A stretch of DNA of 64,000 bases from Herbaspirillum sp. ST 5-3 (GCF_004804275.1 NZ_STGI01000004.1:19258-83257); one strand, 5' to 3'; positions 1 to 10,032 are shown, counted from the first letter of the stretch. The notes: generated from the letters alone by a model not told the origin. Translations and numbers: made by a program.

Positions 1-444
1 CCAAAGTGGCGACAGGATTAGTCGCCACACGAAGGCAACGATTACGAAAGACAGCATCGTTGGCATAAAGATCGCCGTCCGATAGAACCCTCCCCCGCTG
101 ATGCGAGGAAGCGACAGAAGTGCTGCGATAAAAATCGCAAGCGGCACCATGACCAGCATATGGATAAGGAAAAAATAGGTGTTGTTCTTGAGCGCGTTCC
201 AGAAGTGCCACGCCATGCGCTCATCTCCGAACAAGGAAGCGAAATTCGAGAACCCCACATAGATTTCGCGCTGATCAAGGGACTGAAAAAACGCGAGGCG
301 GAGTGTTTCCACGAGCGGCAGAACCATCACCGAAAAGTAGATCAACATCGCGGGAGCCAGGAACACCGCGATATGCCACCTTACCGCCCGCCTGGGCGCT
401 ACGCACTCGTGCTCAGTGGCTGCGGTGAGAACCGTGCTTTGCAT
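1..444 (-). CDS. Sugar ABC transporter permease (MalF/UgpA type), 3' part outside window
   Basis: Reading the minus strand from an ATG at 444 gives an uninterrupted 148-residue frame to the window edge, so the C-terminus is missing. An AAGGAG ribosome site lies 7 bases upstream. The protein starts MQSTVLTAA, has a first membrane segment (IAVFLAPAMLIYFSVMVLPL), then a second hydrophobic stretch around FLIHMLVMVPLAIFIAALL and a third around MPTMLSFVIVAFVWRLIL. This is the usual N-terminal half of a carbohydrate ABC inner-membrane permease, which pairs with a second permease and an ATPase probably encoded further left. It follows the binding-protein gene by 46 bases on the same strand, so the two are very likely co-transcribed. 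The sugar transported cannot be read from the sequence. Confidence 0.85.
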   Translation of the reverse strand, partial: MQSTVLTAATEHECVAPRRAVRWHIAVFLAPAMLIYFSVMVLPLVETLRLAFFQSLDQREIYVGFSNFASLFGDERMAWHFWNALKNNTYFFLIHMLVMVPLAIFIAALLSLPRISGGGFYRTAIFMPTMLSFVIVAFVWRLILSPLW

Positions 445-490
445 GGAAACACTCCTTCGTTACATCATTGCTTGAAAAGGGAACCAGAAC

Positions 491-1750
491 TTAGTGCTGC
501 GGCTTGTACCAGCTATCCAGGCCCTTCTGAAGTTGCTGTGCAGCTGCCTCAGGCGTCAAGGTCCCGTTGATCACTCCCGACGCTTTTACCCAGAGGTCGT
601 CTTCCAGGTTCGGCGCACCGCGGGAAAGAATCTGATGCGTAGGACGCGGCGTGCTTTCGCACTTGTTGCGCCAGCTCACGAATTCCTTTGCCAGCGGATC
701 GCTCATTTCGACCGGCGTCTTTTGAAGACTGAAGAAGCCCGGCAGAGAATTGGCATAGATGGTGGCAAATTCCTTGGATGCTACGAACTCGAGGAAGGCC
801 TTCGCTTGCGCGACGTTCTTCGACTTTGCGTTGACGCCGAGGGCGATGTCCGGGTGGTCCGAGATATAGCACTTGTCACCCGCCTTTTGTACGGGCGGGG
901 GGAAGGCGCCGATCTTGAAACTCGCCTGCTTGTTGAAGCCGGCAATTTCCCAGGACCCCGCCGGATAGATCGCGGCACGGCCAAGGGTGAACATGTTCTG
1001 GCTATCGGGATAGGTCTGCGATTCAAAACCCTCGCCCAGGAAAGGCTTCCACTTTGCGAGTACGCGGAAGGGTTCGAGCCATTGCGGATCTGTCAGCTTC
1101 GCCTTGCCGGCGATCAGTGCGCGACGACCCTCTTCGCCTTTGTAGTACGCTGGTCCGATGTTCTGGTATGCCAGCTGGGAGGCTTCCCAAGTATCCTTGG
1201 TTCCCATCGCGAGCGGCACGTAGTGTCCGTCAGCCTTGATCTTGTTCAGCGCCGCAAAGAACTGATCAACGGTTGCCGGCGGGGTCAGCCCCAGCTTGGC
1301 GAATGCATCCTTGTTATACATGAATCCGTGGATGACGGCCGCGATCGGCACGCAGAAAGTGGACTTCCCGTCGTCCGTCGTCCACGCGGTCTTGGCAACC
1401 TGGGTGAAGTTGGCCATACCCTTCAGGTCATTCAGTGCCAGAAGGCGCCCCTTCTGGAAATGCTGCAACGGCACATCGAACGGTCTGCAGGTAATCAGAT
1501 CACCCGCGGTACCTGCCTCAAGTTTAGAATTCAATACGGCGTTGTATTCTGCCGGCGCGGTAGGCGCAAACTTGACTTTGATGTCCGGATGGTTCTTTTC
1601 GAAGGCGGGAATAATCTTGTCACGCCAAATGGCGAGATCGTCGTTACGCCAGCTTTCAATGGTGAGAACGACTGGTGCGGCACTTACGTTCGCCGCGCCG
1701 ACAACTGCTGCAACTGCCAGCGCGCCCAGGATTACATTTGTTTTTCTCAT
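491..1750 (-). CDS. Extracellular sugar-binding protein of an ABC transporter
   Basis: 419 residues, family 1 extracellular solute-binding protein. The N-terminus is a Sec signal peptide (basic MRKTN, then a hydrophobic Ala/Val core ending near NVSAAPVV). The mature part starts with the family pattern IESWRNDD...IIPAFEKNHPDIKVKF and later has the GRAAIYPAGSWEIAGF segment typical of this fold. Length is normal for the family. AAGGAA lies 8 bases before the ATG. It captures a sugar in the periplasm and hands it to the permease encoded 46 bases downstream. The divergent BadF/NagK-type kinase and the AraC regulator suggest an amino sugar or related carbohydrate, but the ligand is not determined. 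Confidence 0.9.
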   Translation of the reverse strand: MRKTNVILGALAVAAVVGAANVSAAPVVLTIESWRNDDLAIWRDKIIPAFEKNHPDIKVKFAPTAPAEYNAVLNSKLEAGTAGDLITCRPFDVPLQHFQKGRLLALNDLKGMANFTQVAKTAWTTDDGKSTFCVPIAAVIHGFMYNKDAFAKLGLTPPATVDQFFAALNKIKADGHYVPLAMGTKDTWEASQLAYQNIGPAYYKGEEGRRALIAGKAKLTDPQWLEPFRVLAKWKPFLGEGFESQTYPDSQNMFTLGRAAIYPAGSWEIAGFNKQASFKIGAFPPPVQKAGDKCYISDHPDIALGVNAKSKNVAQAKAFLEFVASKEFATIYANSLPGFFSLQKTPVEMSDPLAKEFVSWRNKCESTPRPTHQILSRGAPNLEDDLWVKASGVINGTLTPEAAAQQLQKGLDSWYKPQH

Positions 1751-2580
1751 CGCTATTTCCTTGAAAAGGGCCGCCTTCCGGGGCCACGAACTCTTTGAAT
1801 AGCCTCAAACCGTTGATCGGCCTTGGCCAACAATGCTCCTCCTTCGGCAACCATCAACTGCTACTCGTATTGAAGCATCCTGCCTGAGTTCACAATTGGT
1901 TACCGTGCTGAAAGTCTGACAGCGGTCGCAGCACGATTGTTATCTGCGTGTCGCAGACATTAATACAATTCTGGCGTCCGCTGACGCATCCTCTCCACTG
2001 CAACATACGCCAGCCAGGCAATTTTTTCAGCCCACTCATACTTAAGTCTATGCCGGCACAACTGACGATTCCGTTAGTGGCGCGCAGGCGCAGATTTGTC
2101 CATTGCCTGCGCGCGAGTCCGAACAACTGGTGGATCATGGCGTTCATGCACGATACACGCGGATGCATCGGCTTTCCGATTGATCGACACCGTCACACAT
2201 CTCGTATCTACTTGCCTTGATGTCTCGGCACTCGCTCGCGAGCGAATTTGTCGAAATCCTGTTGATTCAAAAATGCCGGGGCATCCCGACGCATGCATCG
2301 GCGCCTGCCTCTGCGGCGACGCCAGAATCGTATCAATGCTCGCAATTGCCGAGCAACACAACTCCCCTCTCGATAACGACACTTGCGATATCGGAAGCCT
2401 TGCTTGCTAAACGGCCGCTGGAACCAGGCGTATCGAGCCTGCGACGCATGGATTCAACATCGTTCGCGCGCGGTACGCGAACGCTGGACGCAAGAAGGCC
2501 TTGGAAGGGTGTCCTTGGGCGTAGGTCCTTGGCGTTCTCGACGGATAACGTTAACGGTGGCAGAAAGCCACGGAGATCGA
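1751..2580. other. Gene-free region between divergent sugar genes
   Basis: 830 bases between the binding-protein start and the sugar-kinase start. Short frames here show no recognisable protein. It must carry the divergent promoters. One 8-base palindrome, CGTTAACG, lies at about 2548, close to the kinase start, and could be part of an operator; this is weak. Confidence 0.5.
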
Positions 2581-3501
2581 ATGGTGGATGAATCGCATTA
2601 CTTCCTTGGAATAGACGGTGGGGGAACCGGGTGTCGCGCGCGACTGACCAACACGAGAGGACAACTTCTCGGCGAAGGAGTTGGAGGGCCGGCAAATCTG
2701 GCCTTGGGGATCGACGTGGCGGTCAAATCAGTCATGGAGGCCGTGTACCACGCCTTGGGGCAGGCAGGCGTGGGTGCCAGCGTGCTCAAGCGTACCCATG
2801 CCGGGCTGGGTATGGCGGCAGCAAACGTTCCCAAGCATCGGGAAGCGCTTGAGAGCACGCAGCTCCCATTCATGTCGGTCGCGATCCGATCGGACGCCGA
2901 AGTTGCGTGCCTCGGAGCGCACGGTGGAAACGATGGCGGAATTCTGATCCTGGGGACTGGCAGCCAGGGAGTGGTATTCCAGGACGGCTCTTTCCATACT
3001 GTCGGCGGATGGGGATTTGCCCTCTCCGATTCCGGGTCAGGATCCATACTCGGCCGCGCTGCGGTGCGTCGTGCATTTCTTGCGCACGAAGGAATTGAAA
3101 CGCCATCCTTGCTCACCAATGAGGTAATGCGTCGATTTAACTTCGACCTGGTCGCAATGCTCGAATGGGCGGAGAAGGCAAAACCGAGAGACTGGGCCGA
3201 CTTTGCGCGTCTCGTTTTCTCATGCGCAAAGCAGGAAGACAAAGTAGCTCTGGAACTCGTACTGGAAAGCGCAGGCGCAGCCGAACGGATGCTGGACCGG
3301 ATGCTGGCTCTTGGGACCGCGCGAATCTGCCTGATGGGCGGCCTTGCCCAACCGATCAAGCCATACTTGTCACAACGCTTTAACGACGCTATTGTGGAAC
3401 CGGAAGGCGATGCCATGGACGGAGCACTGCTATTGGCACGCGCCCAGGCGGATGATTGTTGTGAACACCGATTCGCGGTGCCGGCCAAGTTGGTACCGTA
3501 A
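2581..3501 (+). CDS. BadF/BadG/NagK-type sugar kinase, probable N-acetylglucosamine kinase
   Basis: 306 residues from ATG 2581, chosen because GGAG sits just upstream and the protein then begins MVDESHYFLGIDGGGTG, the phosphate-1 motif of the ASKHA kinase fold. The longer open frame starting at 2383 adds about 66 residues with no family character. Further family marks are the AGLGMAAA segment, the phosphate-2-like ILGTGSQGVV, the GGWGFALSDSGSGSILG stretch typical of N-acetylglucosamine kinases, and the adenosine-type ICLMGGLAQP near the C-terminus. It would phosphorylate an incoming amino sugar in the cytoplasm using ATP. It is divergent from the sugar transporter and followed by an AraC regulator. 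Exact substrate is inferred. Confidence 0.8.
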   Translation: MVDESHYFLGIDGGGTGCRARLTNTRGQLLGEGVGGPANLALGIDVAVKSVMEAVYHALGQAGVGASVLKRTHAGLGMAAANVPKHREALESTQLPFMSVAIRSDAEVACLGAHGGNDGGILILGTGSQGVVFQDGSFHTVGGWGFALSDSGSGSILGRAAVRRAFLAHEGIETPSLLTNEVMRRFNFDLVAMLEWAEKAKPRDWADFARLVFSCAKQEDKVALELVLESAGAAERMLDRMLALGTARICLMGGLAQPIKPYLSQRFNDAIVEPEGDAMDGALLLARAQADDCCEHRFAVPAKLVP

Positions 3502-3509
3502 GAAAACGT

Positions 3510-3526
3510 GCCAAATGCACTTTGGC
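3510..3526. repeat. Small inverted repeat between kinase and AraC gene
   Basis: GCCAAA and TTTGGC form a 6-base stem around TGCAC, 9 bases after the kinase stop and about 40 bases before the AraC start. There is no following T tract, so it is more likely an operator-like palindrome than a terminator. Confidence 0.3.
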
Positions 3527-3568
3527 CCATAATAATTGCCTGTTGGCAAGTGGTGAAGGAGACAAGTC

Positions 3569-4552
3569 ATGAAAGCCGTTTTGGAGAGTCTGCTCGTCCC
3601 CGAGGGAGCAACCTGGACATACTTTCACCGCCGCCTTAACGAATGCATTCCCTTTAACTGGCACTATCACCGGGAATTCGAGCTGACGCTGACGGTCAAC
3701 AGTATCGGCCAGCGCTACGTAGGAGATACGATCGAGCCGTATGGCGACGGTGATCTTGTTCTGCTCGGTTCGAATGTTCCACACACCTGGATGTCTCAGC
3801 GCAAGCTGAATGAAAGCCAACCTCACCTGGCACACGTTTTCTGGATAAGAGCGGAGTGGCTGGATGCCTTGCTGGAAACGGTGGTTGAACTGCGGCCTAT
3901 TCGGCCCATGCTGCAGAAGGCGAGCCGAGGTATTGTGTACTCGCCAGGAACAGCGATAGCAGTTCGAACGCTGATCGAAGGTTTGGAAAACCTCGATGCA
4001 GCCAGCCGCGTCATCAAACTACTTGAGATTTTCAGGCTTCTTGCCGACGACAAGAAGTTCAAGTTGCTCTGCGCCCCGCACAAGGGAAGCGAAAACATAT
4101 CTCCCTCTGATCGGACACGCATCGATCGCGCTCTCGATTACATTCACCGCAACTATCAATCCGAGATCTCGATGGACGATCTCGCAAAGCTGGCAGCCCT
4201 CAGTGTCTCCGGCCTGCACCGCCTTTTCAAGCGCCACACGCGCCAGACGGTCGGCGAATACATTGCGCAACTGAGGATTGGAAAGGCTTGCTCTCTGCTG
4301 ATTTCAACTGACCGCCCCATTTCCTGCATCGCAAGTGAAGCAGGCTATACAAACGTATCGCATTTCAACAGGCAGTTCCTCGCTATCAAACACGTGACGC
4401 CGAGAGAATTTCGCAGATCATACGTGGACCACGATGCGCTGGCGCCTCTGGCAGCCTCGAATAATCCGTTTGGAACCACGACCAAAGAGTCTCGTGCGTC
4501 GTCTGCCTCCGGTTTGGCAAAGAGCCGCGACTCTAACGTCGTGGCAGCCTAG
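3569..4552 (+). CDS. AraC-family transcriptional regulator
   Basis: 327 residues from an ATG preceded by AAGGAG. The N-terminal part (about 1-180) looks like a cupin sensor domain: PFNWHYHREFELTLTVN, then GDGDLVLLGSNVPHTW, a pattern common in regulators that bind sugars. The C-terminal part (about 183-290) is the double helix-turn-helix: IDRALDYIHRNY, DDLAKLAALSVSGLHRLFKRHT, IAQLRIGKACSLL and the second helix IASEAGYTNVSHFNRQF. The last 40 residues are a low-complexity Ser/Ala tail. It sits directly after the sugar kinase and probably controls this uptake cluster. It is not the HrpX/HrpB type of AraC regulator as far as I can tell, because it has the cupin sensor and metabolic neighbours. Confidence 0.9.
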   Translation: MKAVLESLLVPEGATWTYFHRRLNECIPFNWHYHREFELTLTVNSIGQRYVGDTIEPYGDGDLVLLGSNVPHTWMSQRKLNESQPHLAHVFWIRAEWLDALLETVVELRPIRPMLQKASRGIVYSPGTAIAVRTLIEGLENLDAASRVIKLLEIFRLLADDKKFKLLCAPHKGSENISPSDRTRIDRALDYIHRNYQSEISMDDLAKLAALSVSGLHRLFKRHTRQTVGEYIAQLRIGKACSLLISTDRPISCIASEAGYTNVSHFNRQFLAIKHVTPREFRRSYVDHDALAPLAASNNPFGTTTKESRASSASGLAKSRDSNVVAA

Positions 4553-4919
4553 GTCAACATTAGCCGCAGGGCGTCATTTCACAACTGGAAGCCAGAGAAA
4601 TCCTATCGCAGTGCAATGAGATGCGCTCGACGGTCTGCTCCTGCGCGCCGCCTGTACGTTCTGCATGCCCCAGCAAACGACGGATTTCCGCATCACGGCC
4701 GGATTCCAGAGTGGTGCGCAAGGCACCTGCCTAACTCTGGTCAGGTAGTAGAAAAGACGAGCCGAATCCACTCGATAGGGCGCGATTGATATGCATGCTT
4801 GTCAGCGGTAACGCCGGCCGGCCACGAACACGCACAGTGTCGACGGTGTTCCAATGAACGCGAGTTTTTCCCGCTCGGAAGGGACCGGCTTGGCGCAGGG
4901 CCTTGATGACCGGGTGCGT
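4553..4919. other. Intergenic gap between sugar locus and effector island
   Basis: 367 bases between the AraC stop and the stop of the first island gene, so the two genes converge here. I see no convincing gene, terminator hairpin or repeat. It marks the left edge of the effector island. Confidence 0.4.
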
Positions 4920-7715
4920 CTATTGTCCGGAATGGTGGCCGTCGATGATTCGTTCCAACTCTTCCACGTCTTGCTGCGGCAGGCCGGCATCGTCAAGTAT
5001 GTGATAGAAGGCGCGAATCGTCGCGTCGTCCCCTGCTTCCGATGCTGCGACGACGCCGGGCACGTCGGTGCCGTTTGCGGCGAGCAGCAAGACCATTTTG
5101 TAGGGGCGCGGCAAGTCCAGCTCGCGCAATGTCGCGCCAAAGGCAACGACCGCATCGGCATGGCCATTTGCCAAAGCAGCATGAAGGCCCGGTGTGCCGC
5201 TGGCGTCTTCCGCCATCAGCAAGCCGGCCACCTGCCTCGGCGTCAGCCCGTGCAGTTCATGCAGGATGTCACCGAAAACGACAACGGCGTCCGCGTCGCC
5301 GCGTTCTAGCGCCGTGTGCAGCGCTGGCCTACCGCGGCTGTCTCGCGCGTCAAGCCATGTTTCGGCTTCCTGCCGTGTCAACCCTTTCAGGAAGTCCGTG
5401 ATATGAGCCTCTCGCATGCGCAGTTCATTGGCTCGGCCGTCAGCGAGCAGATCGTGGGCGAGCGCAGCATCGGCCCTCCACACATCGCCAGCCGGCTGCG
5501 GTCCCTGGCCGCCGGCAAACCGGAAGGCTTCCTGGATGTCTTCAAGTTGACCTATATCCTCATCTGACAGACCGGCCTTGTGTACCATCGCCTGGAACGC
5601 CTCTATCACTTCTGGGACAGCGTCGACCTGCGCGAGCGCCGGTTGGCCCCAAGGGTTCCTGGCCAACAGCAGTTCCAGCTTGAGCTGCGCCGGCAAACCG
5701 GATTGGCCGACAAGGTCTCCGAAAGCATGCATGGCGGCGATTTGCTTGTCTTCCATGGCCAGATGCAAGGCCGGCAGGCCGTCGCGGTCAGTTGCGGCCA
5801 GCACCTCGGCCTGCATGGGTGCTGGCAGGCCTGAGCCCTTGACCACGCGCCCGAAGGCTTTGACCGTCTCCACGTGGCTCTGTCGCATGGCCTTGAAGAG
5901 TCCGGTAAAGCCGTCCGCATTTCGACAATGGAGAAGAGCAATGACTTGTTCCGGTAACAGCCCAGAGCGGTCTGCAATGCTTCCGAACGCGCTGACCGCT
6001 GCAGTGTGGCCTTCTTGCATCGCCATGTGCAGACCTGGCACGCCACGCTGGTCCTTCGCCGCAAGCAGATCGGTCAATACGTGGGGCGGAATCTCGAACG
6101 TATCCAGCAGATCGCCATAGGCCGCGATAGCCGCGGCATTGCCGTAGTTCAGCGCAGCGTGCAAAGCCGGCATGCCGAGGCCATCTCGGGCCGCAAGCAA
6201 ATCGATGCCAGCCGGCTCATCCAGCCCTTCGACGGCAGCGCAAATTTCCTCTTGCCGCGCGACGAGCTCCCCGGCGAGGTTCTCGGTCAGCAAGTAGTGG
6301 AGCACGGTGGGTGTGACCGGTGGCATGTCGCTCGACAGTCTGCGCGGCGTACCGAACGGCGGAGGAGCGTCGAGATGATCTCCGGACAAGACAAACGCGC
6401 TGGACAGTTTTTCTTCCTCTGGATAGTACGCGGCCTCATGCGCAGGGCTTGCCAAAAAGGACGCGAAGCGCCATTGATTCACGACAGCCAGGTCGCCGGT
6501 AGCGGCACGCTTGTGAACGTTAGTCAGGTTGGGGTCATACATGGACACTGCGAATTGCTTGGTGCCGTCCGGCCGGAATTTGATCGACAGGTTCGCGCCC
6601 AGAGTATGCGTCAGCGAATTCAGGCAGATCTGGCGCTGGACACCCTTCTCGCCCGGGATGGCCGATGCCTGCATCGCGTTGAACTGGTTGACCAGGAAAC
6701 GTCCCCACTGCCGGTTGTCGAAGAGATGAATTTCTGGTGCGATATTGGACAGCATGGCAGCGGTCGTGTTGAGCTCGATGCCCACATGCTGCGCAATGCT
6801 GTCCGCTGTCTGCAGCGCCGAATAATCATTCTTTCCCTTCAGCGCGCGCTGCCGCAGCCAGAACAAGGCCAGGTGTCGGCATTCGATCGGCACGTCTGTG
6901 CCGGGGAATGTCGCCTTGCGGTTGAGATCCCGAGGCGGACTGAAGCGATGCGGGAAATGCGGCACTTGCTTGAGCCAGGCGCGGAGCGCGGGGTGGCCTA
7001 TGCGCATCGCGTGTTCCAGGAGATTGCGTCCGGCGGGCCTGCGAGGGCTTGCGAGTTCTTCAATGGATGCGGAATCGCACAGAACAAGCATGGCGCAATG
7101 GATATCGCTGCGCTTTTCATGCGCAGCTCTCGTCCACAGGGCGACGTTGGAACGATCGGAATGCCGTGTACGTTCCTCATCGAGCAATGCCTTGGCCTGC
7201 GTCAAATCATATTCACACAATGCCTGTTCAAGCGGCGTAGGCAGTGTCGCAGTGCGGCCGCTGCGTGCCCGTTTCGATATCAATGCATTGATGGTGATCG
7301 CTGCTGTCAGAAGCTCGCCGATTTCTTTCGTTGGGACAAGGTCGCGCCGCGGCTCACGCGGATCGGCTCCCATCTGCAATAGATGCCGTACCAAGCCGCT
7401 GTCCGCAGCATGAATGGCAGCGGATAAGGGCTTGCTTCCGTCCGCCGCGGCGCAATCGACCTTGAAGCCAGGAAGAGTGGTAAGCGCTTTCTTGATCTGC
7501 AGCGAAGATCCGACTGTGCAGGCGTGTTTGAACAGATCACCGGCATTCTCTTTTCCAACTTGCTGACGTTCGCGTGCGGTGCGCGTCACCAGTGCAACGA
7601 CCTCTCGCTCGCTGCCTTGCGCAATAGCGCGGTGCAAGGCGGATACCAGCATGTCCTTCGCATCGGGAGAACGGTATGCTGGGGCGGTTTCGAACCGAAT
7701 AGGTTTGCTCAGCAT
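4920..7715 (-). CDS. EspL/ShET2-like cysteine protease effector with ankyrin-like repeats (paralogue A)
   Basis: 931 residues from ATG 7715 (GGAGAG 7-8 bases upstream; a TTG at 7736 would add seven residues). Residues 20-270 are an ankyrin-like N-terminal region ending in GHPALRAWLKQVPHF. The core starts IECRHLALFWL with Cys279, followed by His370 and Asp394 in YDPNLTNVHKRA. The Cys-His and His-Asp spacings (91, 24) resemble the EspL triad Cys47/His131/Asp153 (84, 22). EspL cleaves host RHIM proteins such as RIPK1; that this protein is a protease is inference. The C-terminal half has imperfect 44-residue repeats of the form LLAARDxxGxPALHxAMxxGHxxAVxAFG. It lies 46 bases downstream of paralogue B and is probably expressed from that gene's HrpL-type promoter. 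Confidence 0.75.
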   Translation of the reverse strand: MLSKPIRFETAPAYRSPDAKDMLVSALHRAIAQGSEREVVALVTRTARERQQVGKENAGDLFKHACTVGSSLQIKKALTTLPGFKVDCAAADGSKPLSAAIHAADSGLVRHLLQMGADPREPRRDLVPTKEIGELLTAAITINALISKRARSGRTATLPTPLEQALCEYDLTQAKALLDEERTRHSDRSNVALWTRAAHEKRSDIHCAMLVLCDSASIEELASPRRPAGRNLLEHAMRIGHPALRAWLKQVPHFPHRFSPPRDLNRKATFPGTDVPIECRHLALFWLRQRALKGKNDYSALQTADSIAQHVGIELNTTAAMLSNIAPEIHLFDNRQWGRFLVNQFNAMQASAIPGEKGVQRQICLNSLTHTLGANLSIKFRPDGTKQFAVSMYDPNLTNVHKRAATGDLAVVNQWRFASFLASPAHEAAYYPEEEKLSSAFVLSGDHLDAPPPFGTPRRLSSDMPPVTPTVLHYLLTENLAGELVARQEEICAAVEGLDEPAGIDLLAARDGLGMPALHAALNYGNAAAIAAYGDLLDTFEIPPHVLTDLLAAKDQRGVPGLHMAMQEGHTAAVSAFGSIADRSGLLPEQVIALLHCRNADGFTGLFKAMRQSHVETVKAFGRVVKGSGLPAPMQAEVLAATDRDGLPALHLAMEDKQIAAMHAFGDLVGQSGLPAQLKLELLLARNPWGQPALAQVDAVPEVIEAFQAMVHKAGLSDEDIGQLEDIQEAFRFAGGQGPQPAGDVWRADAALAHDLLADGRANELRMREAHITDFLKGLTRQEAETWLDARDSRGRPALHTALERGDADAVVVFGDILHELHGLTPRQVAGLLMAEDASGTPGLHAALANGHADAVVAFGATLRELDLPRPYKMVLLLAANGTDVPGVVAASEAGDDATIRAFYHILDDAGLPQQDVEELERIIDGHHSGQ

Positions 7716-7761
7716 GTCTGGCTCTCCTGGATCCAAGTAAGAGAGAAAAACCTGAGGACCG

Positions 7762-9771
7762 TTAGCGATGGTCTGGGCGGTTTCCGCCGCTCACGGCCGC
7801 CCGACTGCTCTCCTCCACCGCTGCCCATACCGCGGCCTGTTGCGCCTCGCTGAGATGCTCATGGAGAAGCTCCTGAAATATTTCGACAGCCTCGTCATGG
7901 CCGCGAACAGAAGCATGGATCACGCCGGGAATTCCATTCGTGTCGCGGGCGAGAAGCAGATCCATCTTGTCGGACGACGACAAGCCAGACTGCGTCAGCA
8001 GGCGACCGTACTGCGCCACGACAGCGCCGTTGCCTTGATGCAGGGCCACGAATAAGCCGGGCGCACCATCATCTCCCTTGGTCGCGATAAGATCTATCAG
8101 CGCCTCTCGCGGCAGGCCGCATTCGGAAACAATGCCCGCGAACGCAGCCACCGAGCCGTCGTAGCCATCGAGCATCGCGATATGCAGCGAGGGAGTGCCG
8201 GTCCGGTCGGCGCCGGAGAGAAATGCAGTGGCCTCGTCCGGCGGCAGACTGCGCAGGTGCGCCACGATATCCTGCTTATGCTGCCACAAATCGCCGTCGA
8301 ATCCATTGCGCACCAGCGAGCGAAACACAGTTGGTTCCAGAGGCGACGGACAGCTCGTGGCGGTTCGACCGGGCGCCGCAAATGGCTGCCTGGCGCTGCC
8401 GGATGGCGGTGCGGCTGCCTCGATATCGGTGATCACATATGCCGTCATGATGAAGTGATCGTTGGGAAAGTATCCTGCCTCCCTCGCGCCCGCCTCCAGA
8501 AACGACGCAAACTTCCATTGTCCAACCACGGTCGGGTCCGAGGTGCTGGCGCGCTTATGCACATTGGTCGCGTTCGGGTCATAGAGCAAGGCGCTGTACT
8601 GCCTGCTGCCGTTTGGTTGATGCTCCAGCTTCAGCTCGGCCGCCAAAGCGTGCGCGTCGGTCAGCAACAGAATCCGTCGCTTGCAGGATGTTTCGCCGGC
8701 GGATAGTGACGCGTCCATTGTTTCGAACTGCCGCATGAGGAAGCCGCCCCAGTGGTCCTTGTGAAACAAGTGGGCCTCGCCCGCATGCGTACGCAATTCC
8801 AGGAATTTTTCTTCCATGGAGGGAGGAACCTGCCGAGCGAGCAATTCCGGCGACTGCAGCGCGCTGTAGTCGTATTTCCCGTCCGTCGCGCCGACGCGCT
8901 GCATGAGCCAGAACGAGGCCAGGTGACGGCAGACGATCGGCTCACCATCTTCCGGGAAGCTAGCCACATCGTTACCATGTATTGCCGGACCGCGCTTGTC
9001 CGAATAGTAGGGATACTGTTTGAGGTAGGCCCGCAGCGCTGGCGGAGAATGACGCATTCCGGAATGCAAGGCGCTGCGTCCGGTTTCGTCCAATCGCATG
9101 GCTGCCGCTTCGATGGCGGTATGCGGCCGCGTGGTGAGGATCGCACAGCGGATATCGGCGCGCTGCTCATGCACTGCCTGCATCCACAATCCAAAGGTGG
9201 ACAGTCCGGGATGCCTTGCCTGCTCCGCAGCGAGCAGCCTGACGACCCGCGGCATGTCGTAACGGCGCATGGCTGTGCCGAGGGGTGAGCGAGCAAGCTC
9301 GTCAAGTGGCGCTCCTCGTGGAAACAGCTTGTTGATCACCTTTGCTGCATACAACAGGTTGTGGATTTCCTGTTGCGCGTGCGGCTGCCGGTTCACCGTC
9401 ACATGGGGCGATGGGTCCGCTCCCTGCATCAACAGGTGGCGCACCAGGTCGGTATCTTCGCATTGCACGGCGGATGCAAGCGGAGTACGCCCTGTCGGAC
9501 CAGCGACATTAGGATCAAAGCCCGGCAAACCGGTGATGGCACGCCGGAGGTTCGATGAACGACGGTGCTGGCAGGCATGGTCCAGCAGATCCGACAATTC
9601 TTGCGCCGGAAAGACCGTGCCGGCTCTGCCGGCATTCTGCAGGCGCGCATGCAACGCATTGTTGCTCTCGTTGCTGATCGCGTTGCGCAGCTCGGCGACG
9701 GCCGCCTCGTACGGCGCAGTGACGGGAACATCGCGGAAGGTGGCGAGGTGTGGAAACCTGTTTGGGAACAT
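7762..9771 (-). CDS. EspL/ShET2-like cysteine protease effector (paralogue B)
   Basis: 669 residues. Same architecture as its neighbours: N-terminal ankyrin-like region (TPLASAVQCEDTDLVRHLL around 97-115, ending SPPALRAYLKQYPYY), then a catalytic-type core with Cys281 in IVCRHLASFWL, His374 in TDAHALAAEL and Asp398 in YDPNATNVHKRA. Only two or three 44-residue ankyrin-like repeats follow, so the tail is much shorter than in paralogues A and C. No obvious ribosome site precedes the ATG, but a near-perfect HrpL box lies 47 bases upstream (9819-9847). Paralogue A follows on the same strand. Predicted to be secreted into host cells by the T3SS and to act as a cysteine protease; neither has been tested. 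Confidence 0.75.
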   Translation of the reverse strand: MFPNRFPHLATFRDVPVTAPYEAAVAELRNAISNESNNALHARLQNAGRAGTVFPAQELSDLLDHACQHRRSSNLRRAITGLPGFDPNVAGPTGRTPLASAVQCEDTDLVRHLLMQGADPSPHVTVNRQPHAQQEIHNLLYAAKVINKLFPRGAPLDELARSPLGTAMRRYDMPRVVRLLAAEQARHPGLSTFGLWMQAVHEQRADIRCAILTTRPHTAIEAAAMRLDETGRSALHSGMRHSPPALRAYLKQYPYYSDKRGPAIHGNDVASFPEDGEPIVCRHLASFWLMQRVGATDGKYDYSALQSPELLARQVPPSMEEKFLELRTHAGEAHLFHKDHWGGFLMRQFETMDASLSAGETSCKRRILLLTDAHALAAELKLEHQPNGSRQYSALLYDPNATNVHKRASTSDPTVVGQWKFASFLEAGAREAGYFPNDHFIMTAYVITDIEAAAPPSGSARQPFAAPGRTATSCPSPLEPTVFRSLVRNGFDGDLWQHKQDIVAHLRSLPPDEATAFLSGADRTGTPSLHIAMLDGYDGSVAAFAGIVSECGLPREALIDLIATKGDDGAPGLFVALHQGNGAVVAQYGRLLTQSGLSSSDKMDLLLARDTNGIPGVIHASVRGHDEAVEIFQELLHEHLSEAQQAAVWAAVEESSRAAVSGGNRPDHR

Positions 9772-9818
9772 GGTCTGGTTGGGTGAACGCTGTATGGAGA
9801 AGGCCGCTGATCGAGAAG

Positions 9819-9847
9819 TAAGTGGACGGCGGCCCCGTTACGGTTCC
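9819..9847 (-). promoter_or_regulatory. HrpL-type promoter box for paralogue B/A operon
   Basis: Minus strand reads GGAACC-N16-CCACTTA, a full match to the HrpL ECF promoter consensus GGAACC-N15/16-CCACNNA. Its end lies 47 bases from the ATG at 9771. Confidence 0.85.
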
Positions 9848-10032
9848 GTCGGGTGTGCGTCGCCTTTCCGAGCCTATGCGGCCGTAGACATTGCGGGCGA
9901 GTTTGCGCCGACACATCCGTTCAGGCGCCCGGAACCAGGGTCGTCAAGATCACTTCGAAGGACGGAGAGTCGCCTTTTTCCACGGCGGCTTGCGCGGATC
10001 GCCCCCTCCTCATAGTCATCTGGAAGACGGGC

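Noticed and set aside
494..1798. 434-residue plus-strand open frame over the sugar-binding protein gene
   Set aside because: It is the reverse shadow of a clear family 1 binding protein with a signal peptide and ribosome site; the frame has no family character.
6006..7382. 458-residue plus-strand frame within protease A
   Set aside because: Opposite-strand shadow in high-GC DNA; the minus frame carries the conserved CRHL and YDPN motifs shared by four paralogues.
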